Shown: positions 48,901-60,455 of the stretch, one piece after another
How positions within the stretch are numbered: the first letter of the stretch is position 1
How the letters are laid out: each line of letters starts with the position of its first letter
Notes under the pieces: generated by a model
What the model was told of the DNA's origin: nothing
The model's database searches: none
The model's input: the letters and a program-made list of their open reading frames with translations, nothing else
Source: Pampus argenteus
Taxonomy: Eukaryota; Chordata; Actinopteri; Scombriformes; Stromateidae
Length of the DNA stretch: 64,000 nucleotides
Direction of reading: 5' to 3'
Assembly: GCA_036937835.1 (NCBI GenBank)
Contig: CM072879.1
Span: 6,504,501-6,568,500 of the forward strand
Position numbers and translations under genes: made by a program

Positions 48901-51228
48901 CCAGCTCATCAAAAAGAAGTCTAAAAACCAGGTCCAGTGGTTGTAAGTATAAGTGGATGCCGTAGGTAGTGTTTGCATTTCAGGAAGGAGCTCGGTATAC
49001 AAAGCACACTTACTATGTTTGTGATGCAGTATTTAGGTTATAATCCAGTTGCAGTTTATACTACGTATTTTTAGTGATACTAAACCATTTGCATGTTTCC
49101 AGTCTGCCTTCCTACTTTCAAACTCTTTATTATTACAATTTTCATTTGCACAGCTGTATTTTATTTCTTAGCCCTTAATGGTAACACGGTATCAATGGGA
49201 GCAGCTTCTGATAGATGCTTGGCCTTATTAGTATTATTGTTTTCTTTAGTTCTTACCATTTGTCTTATTCTTTAGATGCAGGCATCATCTATTTTATTCA
49301 TGGCAGTCTGTAAAGTTTGACCTCCTCTAGTCCACATTGAGTGCTGTTTTGCTTTTGTTTTGATCCTGCTTGACTATTTGGATGTGCATGTGCACAGGGG
49401 CGGTCGAATGAATGAATCCAGAGACGAAGTGCTAAAAGCTCTCATTGAGGAGGAGATTAAGCTGGATGAGTTGATCCAAAATTGTACACGGCAGCTTCAT
49501 CAGATGTGTGAGGACCACCACAGTAGCAGATATCCTTTTTTTTTGTAATTTCATCTTTCTGTTTCTTTTTTTTTGTTTGTTTTGTCACTCATGATTTAAT
49601 TTTTTTTGGTTGGACTATAATTTGTATGAAATCAGTCTTCAGGCTTACAGAAGAGGTGTGTTTTTGCAGATGTATCAGTCCATGCTGACTAAGAAAGATG
49701 CACACATTACTCCTGTGATTTATGATACATTTTTCTCTTTACTCTAATCTTATCTTGCATACACCATCAAATCACATTAAAGCATGATTGAGGCCCCCGT
49801 TTGATGTGTTTTGAGTGTGGATTGGACAGATTAATACCTTCTGTGACAATGATGTGTAGCTTCTGGTGTGATTGTTGGCGTAACTGTCAATCCCCGGTTG
49901 TACACAAACGCGCTGGTTCAGGTTGATTATCTTCCTTGACCTTGTGGATCACATTTGCCTATTTGACCTACGAGGATGTTCAAACAATTCCCAGCTTGAA
50001 AGAACAGACTGTGATTGTGATCAAAGCCCCAGCAGAGACGAAACTGGAGGTGCCACACCCAGCAGAGGTATGTTTTAACATACTATTAATAAGGCTTTTG
50101 CCGATTGGTGATCCATTTGTATATCGGCGGTGGAAGGGGTGATTGACGCTTAGTTTTTACCCAGCTGATGCTCTGCTCCTGCAGTACATTTAGAGATGTT
50201 TCTGGTGGAGCGGCATGTCCACCCGCTGAGCCCTGTTAATCAGCAGGAATCAATTTTGCAACACATTGCGCTGCTATCCGCACTCGGACTTGGCATCGGG
50301 AGCACCGGGAGAAACCTTGTGCACCGTTAAATTGAAACTCAATATCACGACTTGAAACCTCAGTCAAACTTTAGAGTTTAAATGCTTTGGACTGCACTGG
50401 TCCATCATTGGCTCAAATTAAAGTCTGTTGTTGCTTCATCCTCTAGAAACAGTTGTCTGTGTGTGTTTGCTGTTCAGACCTCTGTGTGATCATGCGATCT
50501 TTTAATAAAAACACACCTGCTCTATGTTCAGAGCTTCCAGGTCCACCTCAGCAGCACTCAGGGGCCAATTGAAGTGCTCCTCTGCTCTGATGATCCCATC
50601 CCTATGGAGGCCACAGATGGCTCTGGGGCCAGTGACAGCCACTCTAACTCGTCCACCAATGAGAACAACTCTGTATTTCCCTTGCCTTATTCATCTTTTG
50701 TCCAGGTGTCTTCCAAAGGTGAGCTTTACTGTTAAGGGTCCCACGGTCCAAGAGACATGACGCATGAAAGTGGATGTTTTGTTGACACAGAATTGGACTT
50801 CTATGTTTTTGTTTTTTTTTAGGAAAACTATAATAAAAGATATTTAGGATCTATCCTCATTAGATTGCTGGTGCAGTAATTCAGTGTTTTTAGTCCTATA
50901 TTCTCTCAACTTTCTACTTTACCAATGGTCTCCCGTTATCTTTCCAGACTGTGTTAAACATACTTCGGAAGTAAATAGTATCTCCAGTCCTCTTCCCAAG
51001 CTGACACAGCACTCATCACCGGTTACTGTCACCCCCGTGTCTCCCCTGCCCATGTCCCTGCAACCCTCCTCTGAAGACCAACAGAGCTTTGTGACCCTCA
51101 CTCCACCTCTGGCCTTCTCTGTCGATGGGGAAGAGTACCTCCTGAGCCTGGCTGAGGAGGAGGGCATCACTGACCTCTTCTCCTCTGTTGACATTGGCCA
51201 TTTGGCCCTGGACGTGCCCCTTCTCTGA
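45963..51228 (+). CDS. e2f2: E2F transcription factor of the E2F1/2/3 group, probably E2F2
   Basis: DNA-binding activator of S-phase genes that works as a dimer with DP and is held by RB. Seven coding exons: 45963-46046, 47401-47506, 48702-48942, 49398-49529, 49953-50067, 50532-50718 and 50948-51228, about 381 aa. The cyclin A-binding-like motif AKRKLELE is at 29-36. The winged-helix DNA-binding domain spans about 80-143, with RRVYDVTN at 118-125 and the LEGIQLIKKKSKN motif. The dimerisation/marked box runs through exons 4-6 (KLDELIQNCT, EQTVIVIKAP, STQGPIEVLLC). The RB-binding end is EYLLSLAEEEGITDLF at 351-366. The exon 4/5 junction uses an AT-AC intron. The first exon is the least certain part: the ATG and the donor GA|GTATAG were chosen because they keep phase, and a longer N-terminus is possible. 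The protein resembles E2F3 in places; e2f2 is preferred because of synteny with human 1p36. Confidence 0.85.
49530..49952 (+). other. U12-type AT-AC intron in the E2F-family gene
   Basis: The intron begins ATATCCTTTT and ends in AC. A perfect minor-spliceosome branch site, TTCCTTGAC, lies at 49932-49940 with branch A at 49939, 13 bases before the intron end. Splicing at 49529/49953 restores the conserved SSR-FAYLTYEDV reading. No GT-AG pair does this. E2F-family genes are known carriers of U12 introns. Confidence 0.95.
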
Positions 51229-51673
51229 AAAACCTGTTTTTGGAAATTCAGTCATTTTGGAGGCAATAACTATCATGACACAAACCCGGATACATTGGAT
51301 ATTTTATAATACAGACGTTTTTTGTTTTTTTTATGTACATTTGTGTATCCTGGAAGATTTGACTGGGAATTACTGACACTCAGGTATGTGGAGGAGGTTG
51401 TGACCCAGAAGCATCACATAGAAAGGAAATTGGAATTGCTGGTTTGAAGGAAATCTTGTCAGAGCTTGAATGTCTTGCATGTCTGGAAGTCCTAGTGGGA
51501 TTTAAGTGTCCTTCTCCAAAGTCCAAAGTTATCAGCAAGGTCACAACGTCGTCTGCTAACGGTCTGGAAAGGTGACATGCATTATTTTTGTATTGTAATC
51601 ATTAAGGAACCATCATGACAGAGCCTGAAGATTTATACTCATTTACCATTTAGATGTATTTGATGTTTCCTGC

Positions 51674-51679
51674 ATTAAA
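51674..51679 (+). terminator. Candidate poly(A) signal of the E2F-family gene
   Basis: ATTAAA about 450 bases past the stop codon, followed by a GT-rich stretch (TGCTTGTGTTGTAC) that could act as the downstream element. Confidence 0.5.
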
Positions 51680-51954
51680 AGCCGGTTCAAAGTAATCCAT
51701 GTGACTTTTCTGCTTGTGTTGTACAGTTGTGGATGGTGTAATGCCATGTCTTAGTTTCCTCGTCATTGAAGATCTCTATTGTTTAAAATGTTCTGCCTTG
51801 TTACAGATGGTGATTCATCACCTTGCACAGATATGTAAAAAACTACATGTTGCGACTGTTACCTACGTACAACTCATAACTCCCTGTGTGAATCCCGTTT
51901 TTGGTTCATACACTCGGCTCTAGCAGCATTATGATTTATATAAAGTGTTGATTC

Positions 51955-52201
51955 TGTGGTGGCCCTTAAGGACAAAATCTATACAAAAGAAAATAATCCA
52001 TAAATTCTAAAATATGCAAAGTGCATGTAAAGAAACAAACATTAAGGAAAATGCACCCCAAAACAAGAAACGGCTGCAAATGACAAACTGCATACAAAAG
52101 GAAAAACACTAAGACTTAATGCGTCTTCACTTTTGTATGCGTTTTATTATTTGTAGCCATTTTTATTATTTTTTTTCCTGTTGTCCTTAAGGACCACCAT
52201 A
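51955..52201. mobile_element. Fold-back (hairpin) MITE-like element, about 247 bp
   Basis: Terminal arms 51955-51975 and 52181-52201 are inverted repeats with two mismatches in 21. An inner pair, 52073-52100 and 52130-52157, is also inverted, with six mismatches in 28, and the centre holds AAGAC and GTCTT. The whole unit could fold on itself. It has no coding capacity. The superfamily is unknown, and no clear target-site duplication was seen. Confidence 0.7.
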
Positions 52202-55180
52202 TGGTTCACTAAAACAGTAATGAATATCCGTGTAGTTCTACCATTCACATTTCTAAATTGATAGCAGTGCTTTTAGTGCTTGCAGTGATTGTAATATACA
52301 AAATGCAGGTGTTTCATACATTTCCATGCCCCTATTTGAGATGCCAAACGTATCAGAAAGTAATTTACTCGGGTATGAACACGGTGTGTTTTGACACTGA
52401 ACCACTGAAAGTGTTACTTTGCAGTACTGCTAAACTGTTGCATACAGACATTAAATTAGTTCTCCTCAAAACCAAATGTAGACAGCATGAGGCCTAAAAT
52501 GCTAGCCTTCTGCTATGTTTGCCTCCTTCAGTAATTATTTCCAACCACAGCCATGAACAGCTGTTGAAATCATCGCTTCAACTACTCCAGTATGATCTTA
52601 TTTGACCACAAATAACTGAACAGGTTATGTTCATAATGTCTTGAAGAGATGGTTATTGTGCACCTTTTTTTTTGTACCTTGACGACCCTGAGGGCTAAAT
52701 AGCTGTCATGTCACTTATCTGCTTGTTTCTGCTGGAAGTTAGCGCTGTAGTATTGAACTGCAGTTAGCAGGAGACCTGCCATGATCTCACATTGCAGTAT
52801 TAATGTGGTGTTGGTGCAGTATTTGATCTGTAAGACGGCGACTCTGAGCTATGGACATCCTTCTTCATTAAGCTATGTGCGTTCTTGGGTCTAGGCCTCG
52901 CCGCTCTGCGTGATCATAAGATCTTTAAACAATACTGTAAGTGGAAAACATTTAGGAAAATATGCGTGAGGTAAAGTTTATCCAGCAGTTTTCATCAGAT
53001 GTGATTGAGGTACAGCGCCAGTCAAAACACTGTACTGAAGTGTGTGTGTGTGAGGCTACTTTGTTTTTAATAGTTTACTTTCAAAAATGTTCAATGTTAA
53101 GTCCATCAAAACATCTTAAATTCCTTACTTAATATGGTAACAAAAAAGAAATCCCCCCACAGCAAATGTTACTTTGTAAATAGACATACTTATGATAGGT
53201 TAATTGTGTGTGAACTCATGCATCAGCAGGTTTTTAAACGAGACGTTCAGATAGTAATCTCAAAAACTGCTGCCATGCTTTCTTACAGCAGTTTTCTGTT
53301 TGAATGCCAGGATGCAGCAGCTTGACAGCTCCGAGCTCACTGGCCTTCAGCATGAAAACAACAGTCATCATGTTCTGGCCAAAATAGTGTCTGCTTATGC
53401 AATGCTAATTCAGTAAAAAAAAAAAGGTGTTGTGCAACTTTAATTCCCATCATCTTGCTGCCCCAAGTGCAACATATATGGAAACACTAGGAGGCAGTGT
53501 GATCCCACAGAATCCCTGATATATCATCACATGGTTGTGATGTTTTGAAACAGTCACCAGTCTCTTTCTGGGAATTGAATTTTATAAATTTAGTCTGTCA
53601 CGCAAATAACAGTAAAGATGCCTGAAAATCAACAGTTCTCTCTCTTTTACTACTACAATGTTGCCAGAAAGCTTTTTGTGCTCATTTTTTCTCGTAACTT
53701 CGGCTGGGAAAGGCTTCTAAAATTGAACACCCACATGCAGGGTGGCGTCTCAAAACTATATAACTTCACCTTATGAGCTGGAGCTTCAGTGTGTCCATCA
53801 GCATCATTACATCGGCAGGGCAGACGCTCACTCGCGTTATGTGGTGTGACCGTCGTCACTGAAATGAAGCAGAAGAAATCTGACATTGCAGCTGATGAGT
53901 GAAGCTTCAGGTCATCTATATACAGTCGGTGTTAAACACGTGACCGGCTCGGTTGTCATGATTCACGGTTGCCTTGAAAGACGGCGTTCTTATTTTGACA
54001 GATAATGGTAAAGTTACTTAATTGGTTACTATAATCTGACTGTATATGTCTTACTAACATTCAGCACACATGCATAAAAAAAGCACCCAGCTGACACACT
54101 AGTAAAGAGAAGAATACTATTTAAAACATTTCAGCATGTGATTCAGAGGTTTATGGAAGGCAGTTCTCAGCACAACACATACAGCAAACACATTTAATGT
54201 AATTGATGATTGATCCATTGGTATTTTAGGAGGGGAATAATACTTGAGATCTGTTAGAAAAAGAATGTTTGGAAGCTTTATGTGAACTTTCCGATGTGCT
54301 TTTTTTATATAATGTATATCCATACATTAACTTAAAACTTTCTCTTACATCCACCCAGAAAGGAATCCAGTCATCTCTGTCCCTGCTTCTCTTTGTCTGA
54401 GCCACAGCATCTAACAAAAAAAACAACACATCAGCGCCCTCAACATGATGATGTAATCCACTGGAGGCCTGCAGCATCCAGCCGTGTCCATAGATGGCAG
54501 TGTTGTACCTCAAGCTCCCACTTAAACCGTGTCAACCCAGTTCCCCACAAACACTGGCACACACACATTGAGTTCATGGAGTCACTGGATCACCGCTACT
54601 ATTGATTCATGTGTGTTTCTGTTGGATTTTTTTTTTGTCCTCTCTGTGCCACAAAGATTTGCACATGAAAAAAAAAACAACCAAAAAAAAAACAACAAAG
54701 TGAATATTGAATTGGGTCATATTGAATTAGGCCTGACGTCATTCCCCTCCTGTCTCAAGAGGGCTCTGTTAAAGATCAGTCAATATAGCTGTCAATCAGC
54801 CGATCAATTGCTCAATGAAGTTTCATTTTTTGAGTGCTTTTCCTTGTCACCTACAATCAAATGACGTACAGTAGGTGGTTTTTAAACCCGCTGAACAAAA
54901 TACACAGATGTCTGGTCTTAAAGGGCAAGATAGGACTAAGTCACCACTTAAGACTCAGCCTCTGGGGGGGGGGTTAGCAGTGACAAGGAGCAAGTGTAAT
55001 CCACCCTGAAAGTGTAGGTTGACAAGCTTGTCCAGCTGTCCTTTCCCCAAAATATAGCACTTGTTTCTACGCGGCGCTGTCCTCAGCCAGGCTGTTGTTT
55101 TGACTGCTGTAATGCACCAAGGCAGGGAGTGAGACAGAGAACAAAAATGAGAGAGGGTTATAGAGGGAGCATGAGAGCGA
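52202..55180. other. Gene-free interval downstream of the E2F-family gene
   Basis: No recognisable exons or RNA genes on either strand. Short open frames here are AT-rich and unsupported. Confidence 0.55.
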
Positions 55181-55184
55181 GGGA

Positions 55185-55400
55185 GAGAGAGCGTACTACT
55201 TGTCTCTCATTGGCCGCCGAGAGCACGCCGTCTTTTTGCGTACAGCGTCGCGTGGCCAATCAGCTGCATCTGCAATATTTTGGGTTTATGAATGAAATGA
55301 ATAGTGAGAGAGCAGGACGGGAGTAGTTTGATTCATCACCCGTAGCTCACGGTGTGCAGAGTGTATCATTGATAGGTGCGCTTGTTTGCTGCATTCACTG
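55185..55400 (+). promoter_or_regulatory. Orphan promoter-like block
   Basis: A CpG-containing island in AT-rich surroundings, with an inverted CCAAT box (ATTGG, 55209-55213), a direct CCAAT box (55256-55260) and CGCG/GCGTACG strings between them. The paired CCAAT boxes resemble a vertebrate promoter, but no gene is recognised downstream in the window. It could start a non-coding RNA or a 5' untranslated exon of a distant gene. Confidence 0.3.
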
Positions 55401-56439
55401 AAAGCCTGATCAGCACTGATGGACTGGGATCTTTCTTCAGCCTTAGTCTCATGTTGCAAGTAATTAGGGAGACTTTTTTTTTTTTTGAGTTGGTAAACTA
55501 TATGTACAATCATATCGACTGATCTCTTGTTTTCGTTTGATTTTATGATGAGACTTTTTTTTTTTCCCCCTTGTGCTTTTGGGGTGTAAAGTTCTCTCTG
55601 AATCAATGTGCTTCAATCTAAGTGCTTTCTGTGTCATTGAACAGTTTTTGAGACTTCCTCTCTCCGCACCTTTCCAATGTCACGATTGACAGATTCTGAA
55701 ACAGGGCAATCCTACAAGCACACTCACTTTACGCAGTGAATGGCTGATTGTGCAAATTTGAGAACGTATGCAAGATTTGAACAGTAGTAGGATCCTGGAG
55801 CTTTGAAGAGCTCTGAGGGATTGTTAGTCGTCCTTGCATGAATGTGGAAGCAAGAGTTTTTTTTTTTTTATTAGCATCTTTTAAATATGTAAATGCAGTG
55901 TGCTAAAGCTTAAACGGGGTGTTTAGTTGCTCTTCAGTCAAGGCATCCCTGCGGTCTGCTGGTCGAGGTCACGTAGCATGTGGTCATGGCATGACTGCAG
56001 GTGGAAAGATGCTACGTGCAGTTAGCAGGCCTGTTTGCTTGGTTGCTAATAGGGCAGGAAGTTTACAGTTATGATTGGCAGGATCATCATCAGAGAAGCG
56101 TTAAATAAAAGTGGATGGTGTAACAATTAGCTGCCAATAAGGTATGATGGATTCTTTTATTTTTGTCAAAGCAGTTTGCTGTTGATCAATAGCGCAAAAG
56201 TTCAATAAAGATAATTTTTCTGCAATATCTACATGTTCATATCATATAATTTGAATACGGTCATTGACACACTTCTGAGGGATAGTTTAGGTCACCTCAG
56301 GTCGGTGTATGTGTTTTTTTTTTTTTCCAAAGTTCAGTACAGTACCAGTTATCTGAGGTAACGTCCACATGACTCATTCCTTAGCTGTGCCACTTAAGAG
56401 GGTAGAAACTGCTCACTTCACTGCAAGCTCCCAACCCCG

Positions 56440-56627
56440 ACGTCACAGAAAAGAGTAGACCGATACGCAGTGAGCTTTGGGACACTGAACACTGCAGATG
56501 CATTTGAGAGGGTGCTCAAAGAACAAGTAAAATACAGGATTTTAGTGTACACAGATGAAGAGAAAAAAACGGTAGTCGCTCTGAAAATGTACATAGCAGA
56601 AGCTGCCACTCGTTACTTTCCACCTCT
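56440..56627 (-). mobile_element. Possible hAT-like MITE fragment
   Basis: On the minus strand the block starts CAGAGGTGGAAAGTAACGAG, the head of a teleost repeat related to the one at 4975. The interior is heavily diverged and the other end is not clear. Confidence 0.35.
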
Positions 56628-57261
56628 GAATGGTTGAGAGTAGATGGTGAAGGATCGATGAACTGCTCCTGTCTGCAGGAATCCATACTGTGGATCAGTG
56701 TATGGACTGAACATTAAAGAAAGTGATTTTCTCTCTTGTCACACGGCCTTTAGAGGCTTGTCTGTACTGAGGTTTGACCTCTTCCCGGGAGGCTTTGGCT
56801 CTAGATTCACCCTCTTGTCAAGTGTTAATGTGACTCTGGCCAGATTGCCATATTTATATGTGGGCTTTATAGTGCTTGATCTCAGGGGTGAATATATGAG
56901 GCCTCGCTCCGGATGATGTAGGAGTTGGCTGGATCGCAAACAGCTGGCTTCTGGCTTTGGTAAATGTGGAGCGGTTGGAATGTAAAGACTACTTCCCTCT
57001 TGTTCTCTGGTTTGAGGTTTGTATTTTTCCTCTCTTTAACCAGGCTGCATGGTGTGGGTGTATAATGCTTCAGCTGTTGTGATGACAGCCTCATGACCTG
57101 TTATGAACCTTTGCCTGCCACTCCACCCATCTCCAGTGGGTATTTACCTTCTTTAGTTCCACTTGGATACATCACATATTTGCACAGACAAAAACCAGAC
57201 GTGAACCTGAACCCACAGGCTCCTACCCTTTAGCCAATGGAGACAAAGACTGTCAGTTGTC

Positions 57262-57364
57262 ATTTGCATGTAATTTGCATTGGATCCCTCCGTGACTGTT
57301 TGCAATGTCAGGAGGCCAAATTAACCAGTGTTCCGTTTTAGCCAGATTTGCATCTCATTTGCAT
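57262..57364 (+). promoter_or_regulatory. Cluster of four perfect octamer (POU) motifs
   Basis: ATTTGCAT occurs at 57262-57269, 57273-57280, 57346-57353 and 57357-57364. All are in the same orientation, as two pairs with exactly 11-bp spacing. ATTTGCAT is the classic octamer bound by POU-domain factors. The surrounding 57.2-57.7 kb has balanced base composition, unlike its neighbours, and looks like a conserved non-coding element. The target gene is unknown. Confidence 0.6.
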
Positions 57365-57966
57365 GTGAGTTGCTTAACGAGGGTTACTTAGCCGACTGAC
57401 CCTCGCCGAAGCTCCTTACCTCGCGCGCAGAGGAGGCAGATAGTGAGATCGGCTAATTTCATTACGGCAAACAGCCGTTTGACTGATACAGTGCCTTTGG
57501 ATGTAATCATTAAAAGGGACGAGGGCTTGCAAGCTGTTTGTAATCAGGCTGTTTTCACATGCATATGGACATTGTGTCATATTTACTGTAAGGATGAAAG
57601 ATTAGGCACGGAAGGGATAGCGGGCAGCATCAATCTCACTCAGCATCTTGGAGCAGGAACATTAATCATCCCATCTACGGAAAAATCATCCTCATCAGAC
57701 TCGGGGCCATGTTGTGCACACGTGGTGATGATCACTGGATGGACAGAAGGAGAGTTAGTGGCTGAGTGAGCAGAAAAGCCACAGCCAATACTTCTTCATT
57801 GATCCTAGGGACTTGGACTGGATGTTAGACAGTGTTTTGTCCTGCTAATGTGTTCATATGGCGGTGCCTAGCTGAGAAAAGTCCCAGCACACTGAGTAGG
57901 CTTCACACAAGGGCCAAATCATTTAAATTGTGCATCATCCCAGGTTGATCAGCGCTGCCTTTTCCA

Positions 57967-57986
57967 GAGAGAGAGAGAGAGAGAGA
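57967..57986. repeat. (GA)n microsatellite
   Basis: Short GA run. Confidence 0.9.
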
Positions 57987-58727
57987 GACTCCTGTTTTTC
58001 CTCTTCCTATTTTTCCCCAATCTCCACTTCCATCTCGTTTTTTTTATCCTTTTTTTTTATTTTTTTATTGGAGGGTAAGAAAGCTTTACGGGCAGATTGA
58101 TTCCCTCAGATATTATGTGGTGGATTTCAATAAGGAGAATCAATCCTGGCTTTGTTTGTGGCATCAACCCGCACTACACACTAATACACAGACCAGGGCA
58201 ATATATCATCCACAGAAATTTCATCATGTTGTTTGTTTGCTCTTAAAAGAAAAGGCAAGGAATGGAAGTGAGGAAATCAGGCCCATATTCCATGAGGAAT
58301 TGTTGCACCGTTTGCTGCGTTGGTGTTTTTCTATGAGCATTGCCCCCAGTTCCACTTGTTTTTTTTTTCATGAAGAGAGTGTTACATCCAGAAAAAAAAA
58401 TAAAAATGTGATTAAATCTTTTGTTCCTCTTTTGCTCAAGGATTTATCAAAGGCTTTCATACATATTGTATACTCTTTGGGAATGGCTCCAACAGCATTT
58501 TCTCTCCTGTTGAGTCATTTTATTAGGAAAATGTGACTCCTATTTCCGTATGTACATTAATCCCGTCTATACAGGGGGAATTGAAAATGCCCTTGTTGGC
58601 TAAATCTGCAATTATTCCTTCTGTAAGCGGACTAGCCAGCACTCACACTCTCATTACCAGTGTTTAGTGTTGTGTGAGGTGCTTAGCCTGGAATACGTAC
58701 TCTCACATGCACTCACACATGCATACA

Positions 58728-58757
58728 TACATACACACACACACACATACACACACT
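58728..58757. repeat. (CATA)n/(CA)n microsatellite
   Basis: Short compound repeat. Confidence 0.9.
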
Positions 58758-59424
58758 GCGAGGCTGGTGGTAGGTATAATGAGGGAGAAGGCCTTGAATG
58801 GTTCCTATGCTGTGATGCATTAAATCTTAATAACCTGTCCTTTCAACTCGCTCTTAAGAACATGCTCCAGAGCCGATAATTGGAAAGATATTTACCTCTT
58901 TCTCTTGCTCTCTCGTCTCCTTTGTCTGATGGCTGCTTTCAGTTCAGTTTGGTCTATTATTTGCCCTTGAAAGATTATTTCTCCCCCCCTCCCCCCAAGT
59001 TATCATATTTTGGCTCTTCACGTATGAGGTGAAAGTGTAATGTTTAGTTTTTTTTTTGTAGTTACCACTCAAACATCTGTCACATTTAGCCCAACGCTGA
59101 AGGTAAATGAATGGGAGTCTTTCAGTAGCAGTCGAGGAGGCTGTTGTATTGTTGGTTTAATCACATTCAGTCAACAGAAAAACTGAAGTTTTCATCATCA
59201 CAGAAAATAAAGAATTGTAGCTTGAACTTAGGTACCCAAATTTAATGTCGGTTCACACACACACAAACTGATACAAATGAACTAAAACTGACAGCTAAAG
59301 ACCACTGAGCACCCAAGAGAGCCTCGCGCCTCCGGACACGTTCATGGAAAACTGATTTATTCCAACTTGTATTTAATTGTGCCATTGGATTCATCTGTTA
59401 TGTTGAGACATAGTACTTACCAAA

Positions 59425-60455
59425 GATAAGACCTTGGAACTAAACAACAAAAAATATTGGTACCTTTTTTAATTTAATATTTTGTAGCCTTTGGAGACGA
59501 TACCCGGCAATCAAGTTCTTTCTGTAACTCTGAATAAGGTTTCTATGCTTCTCTACTGGCCCACTCTTCTGCTCCCGTTCTCTCAGGTTTGATGGGTGCC
59601 GTCTCCCAACTGCAAGTTTCACCTCTTTCAGGTGTTCGATGGGATTCATATCAGGAGTCATAGCTTTTCTCATCCACTTTCGGGTGCTTTTTGATGTACG
59701 TTTGGAGTCATTATCCTGCGGGAAGACCCCATGACCTGAGACAGTTTTCTAACACTGGGCTGTATGTTTTGCTACCTGATAGTCTTCCGCTTTCACTTAG
59801 CATCCTCCGTGTTTCATGGTGTTCTTTTCTTTATGAAGGCTTTATTTTTTCTTCTGTGAACATTGGGGTCGGTGTAATTTCCCAAAAGGCTTTAATTTTG
59901 TTTCATCTGTCACAAGCACATCATCCTAGAAGGACCGTCCGTGGCTCGTCAACATCTGTGTGGGTTTTCTATTTTCATTCAGATAGTAACTTGAGACTAT
60001 TGTATCTTGAACCCGAAGATCAGCTTGGATCCATATTGAAGTTTTCCTTAGTTCTTTCTCAACCATTCGAGCGGGTCCTTCAGTTAAATCTCCGTTCTAT
60101 GGGCCTTAAACGTCTTAATACTATTGGCAACAGTGGTCACAGGAACAACAAGCTCTTTAGAGATGGATTTTTAACCTTTACTTTGACAATTCTTGACTAT
60201 TACCTTTTTTTCCTTCCACTCTTTTCACACCACGGTCTACTTTTCCTTTTGTTCTCAAAGTTCAATATGATGCCACACAGTGTCACAAAACAGCAGTGAG
60301 TAATTTTTCCTTTTAATCTATCCGCATGAGTGAATCTAAATTTGAAAACACCCGTGATACCAATTAAAACACAATAGTCTGCTTAAAGTATCACTACAAA
60401 TCAATTATTTCTTGTAACTCCTAAAGGGCACCAATCATTTTGTCCAAGCTATTTT
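59425..60455 (-). mobile_element. Degraded Tc1/mariner-like transposon
   Basis: On the minus strand, 59673-59460 still encodes the C-terminal end of a Tc1 transposase (PDMNPIEHLKEVKLAVGRRHP, then NLIQSYRKNLIAGY), which includes the region after the last catalytic acidic residue of the DDE family. Further upstream on that strand (to about 60300) traces such as VPVTTVANSIKTFKAH are broken by stop codons. The ends carry similar inverted tracts, GGTACCAATATTTTTT on the left and GGCACCAATCATTTTGTCC on the right. The open frame on the plus strand across 59691-60299 is antisense noise. The copy is dead. Confidence 0.8.

Noticed and set aside
50524..50760. 78-aa frame over E2F exon 6
   Set aside because: Wrong frame. 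The frame that continues from exon 5 and into exon 7 gives the conserved STQGPIEV motif.
58117..58536. 139-aa plus-strand frame
   Set aside because: No recognisable similarity, contains T-rich tracts, and lies in a probable regulatory interval.
59691..60299. 202-aa open frame on the plus strand
   Set aside because: It is antisense to the degraded Tc1-like transposon, has no recognisable protein similarity, and lies across the transposase remnant.
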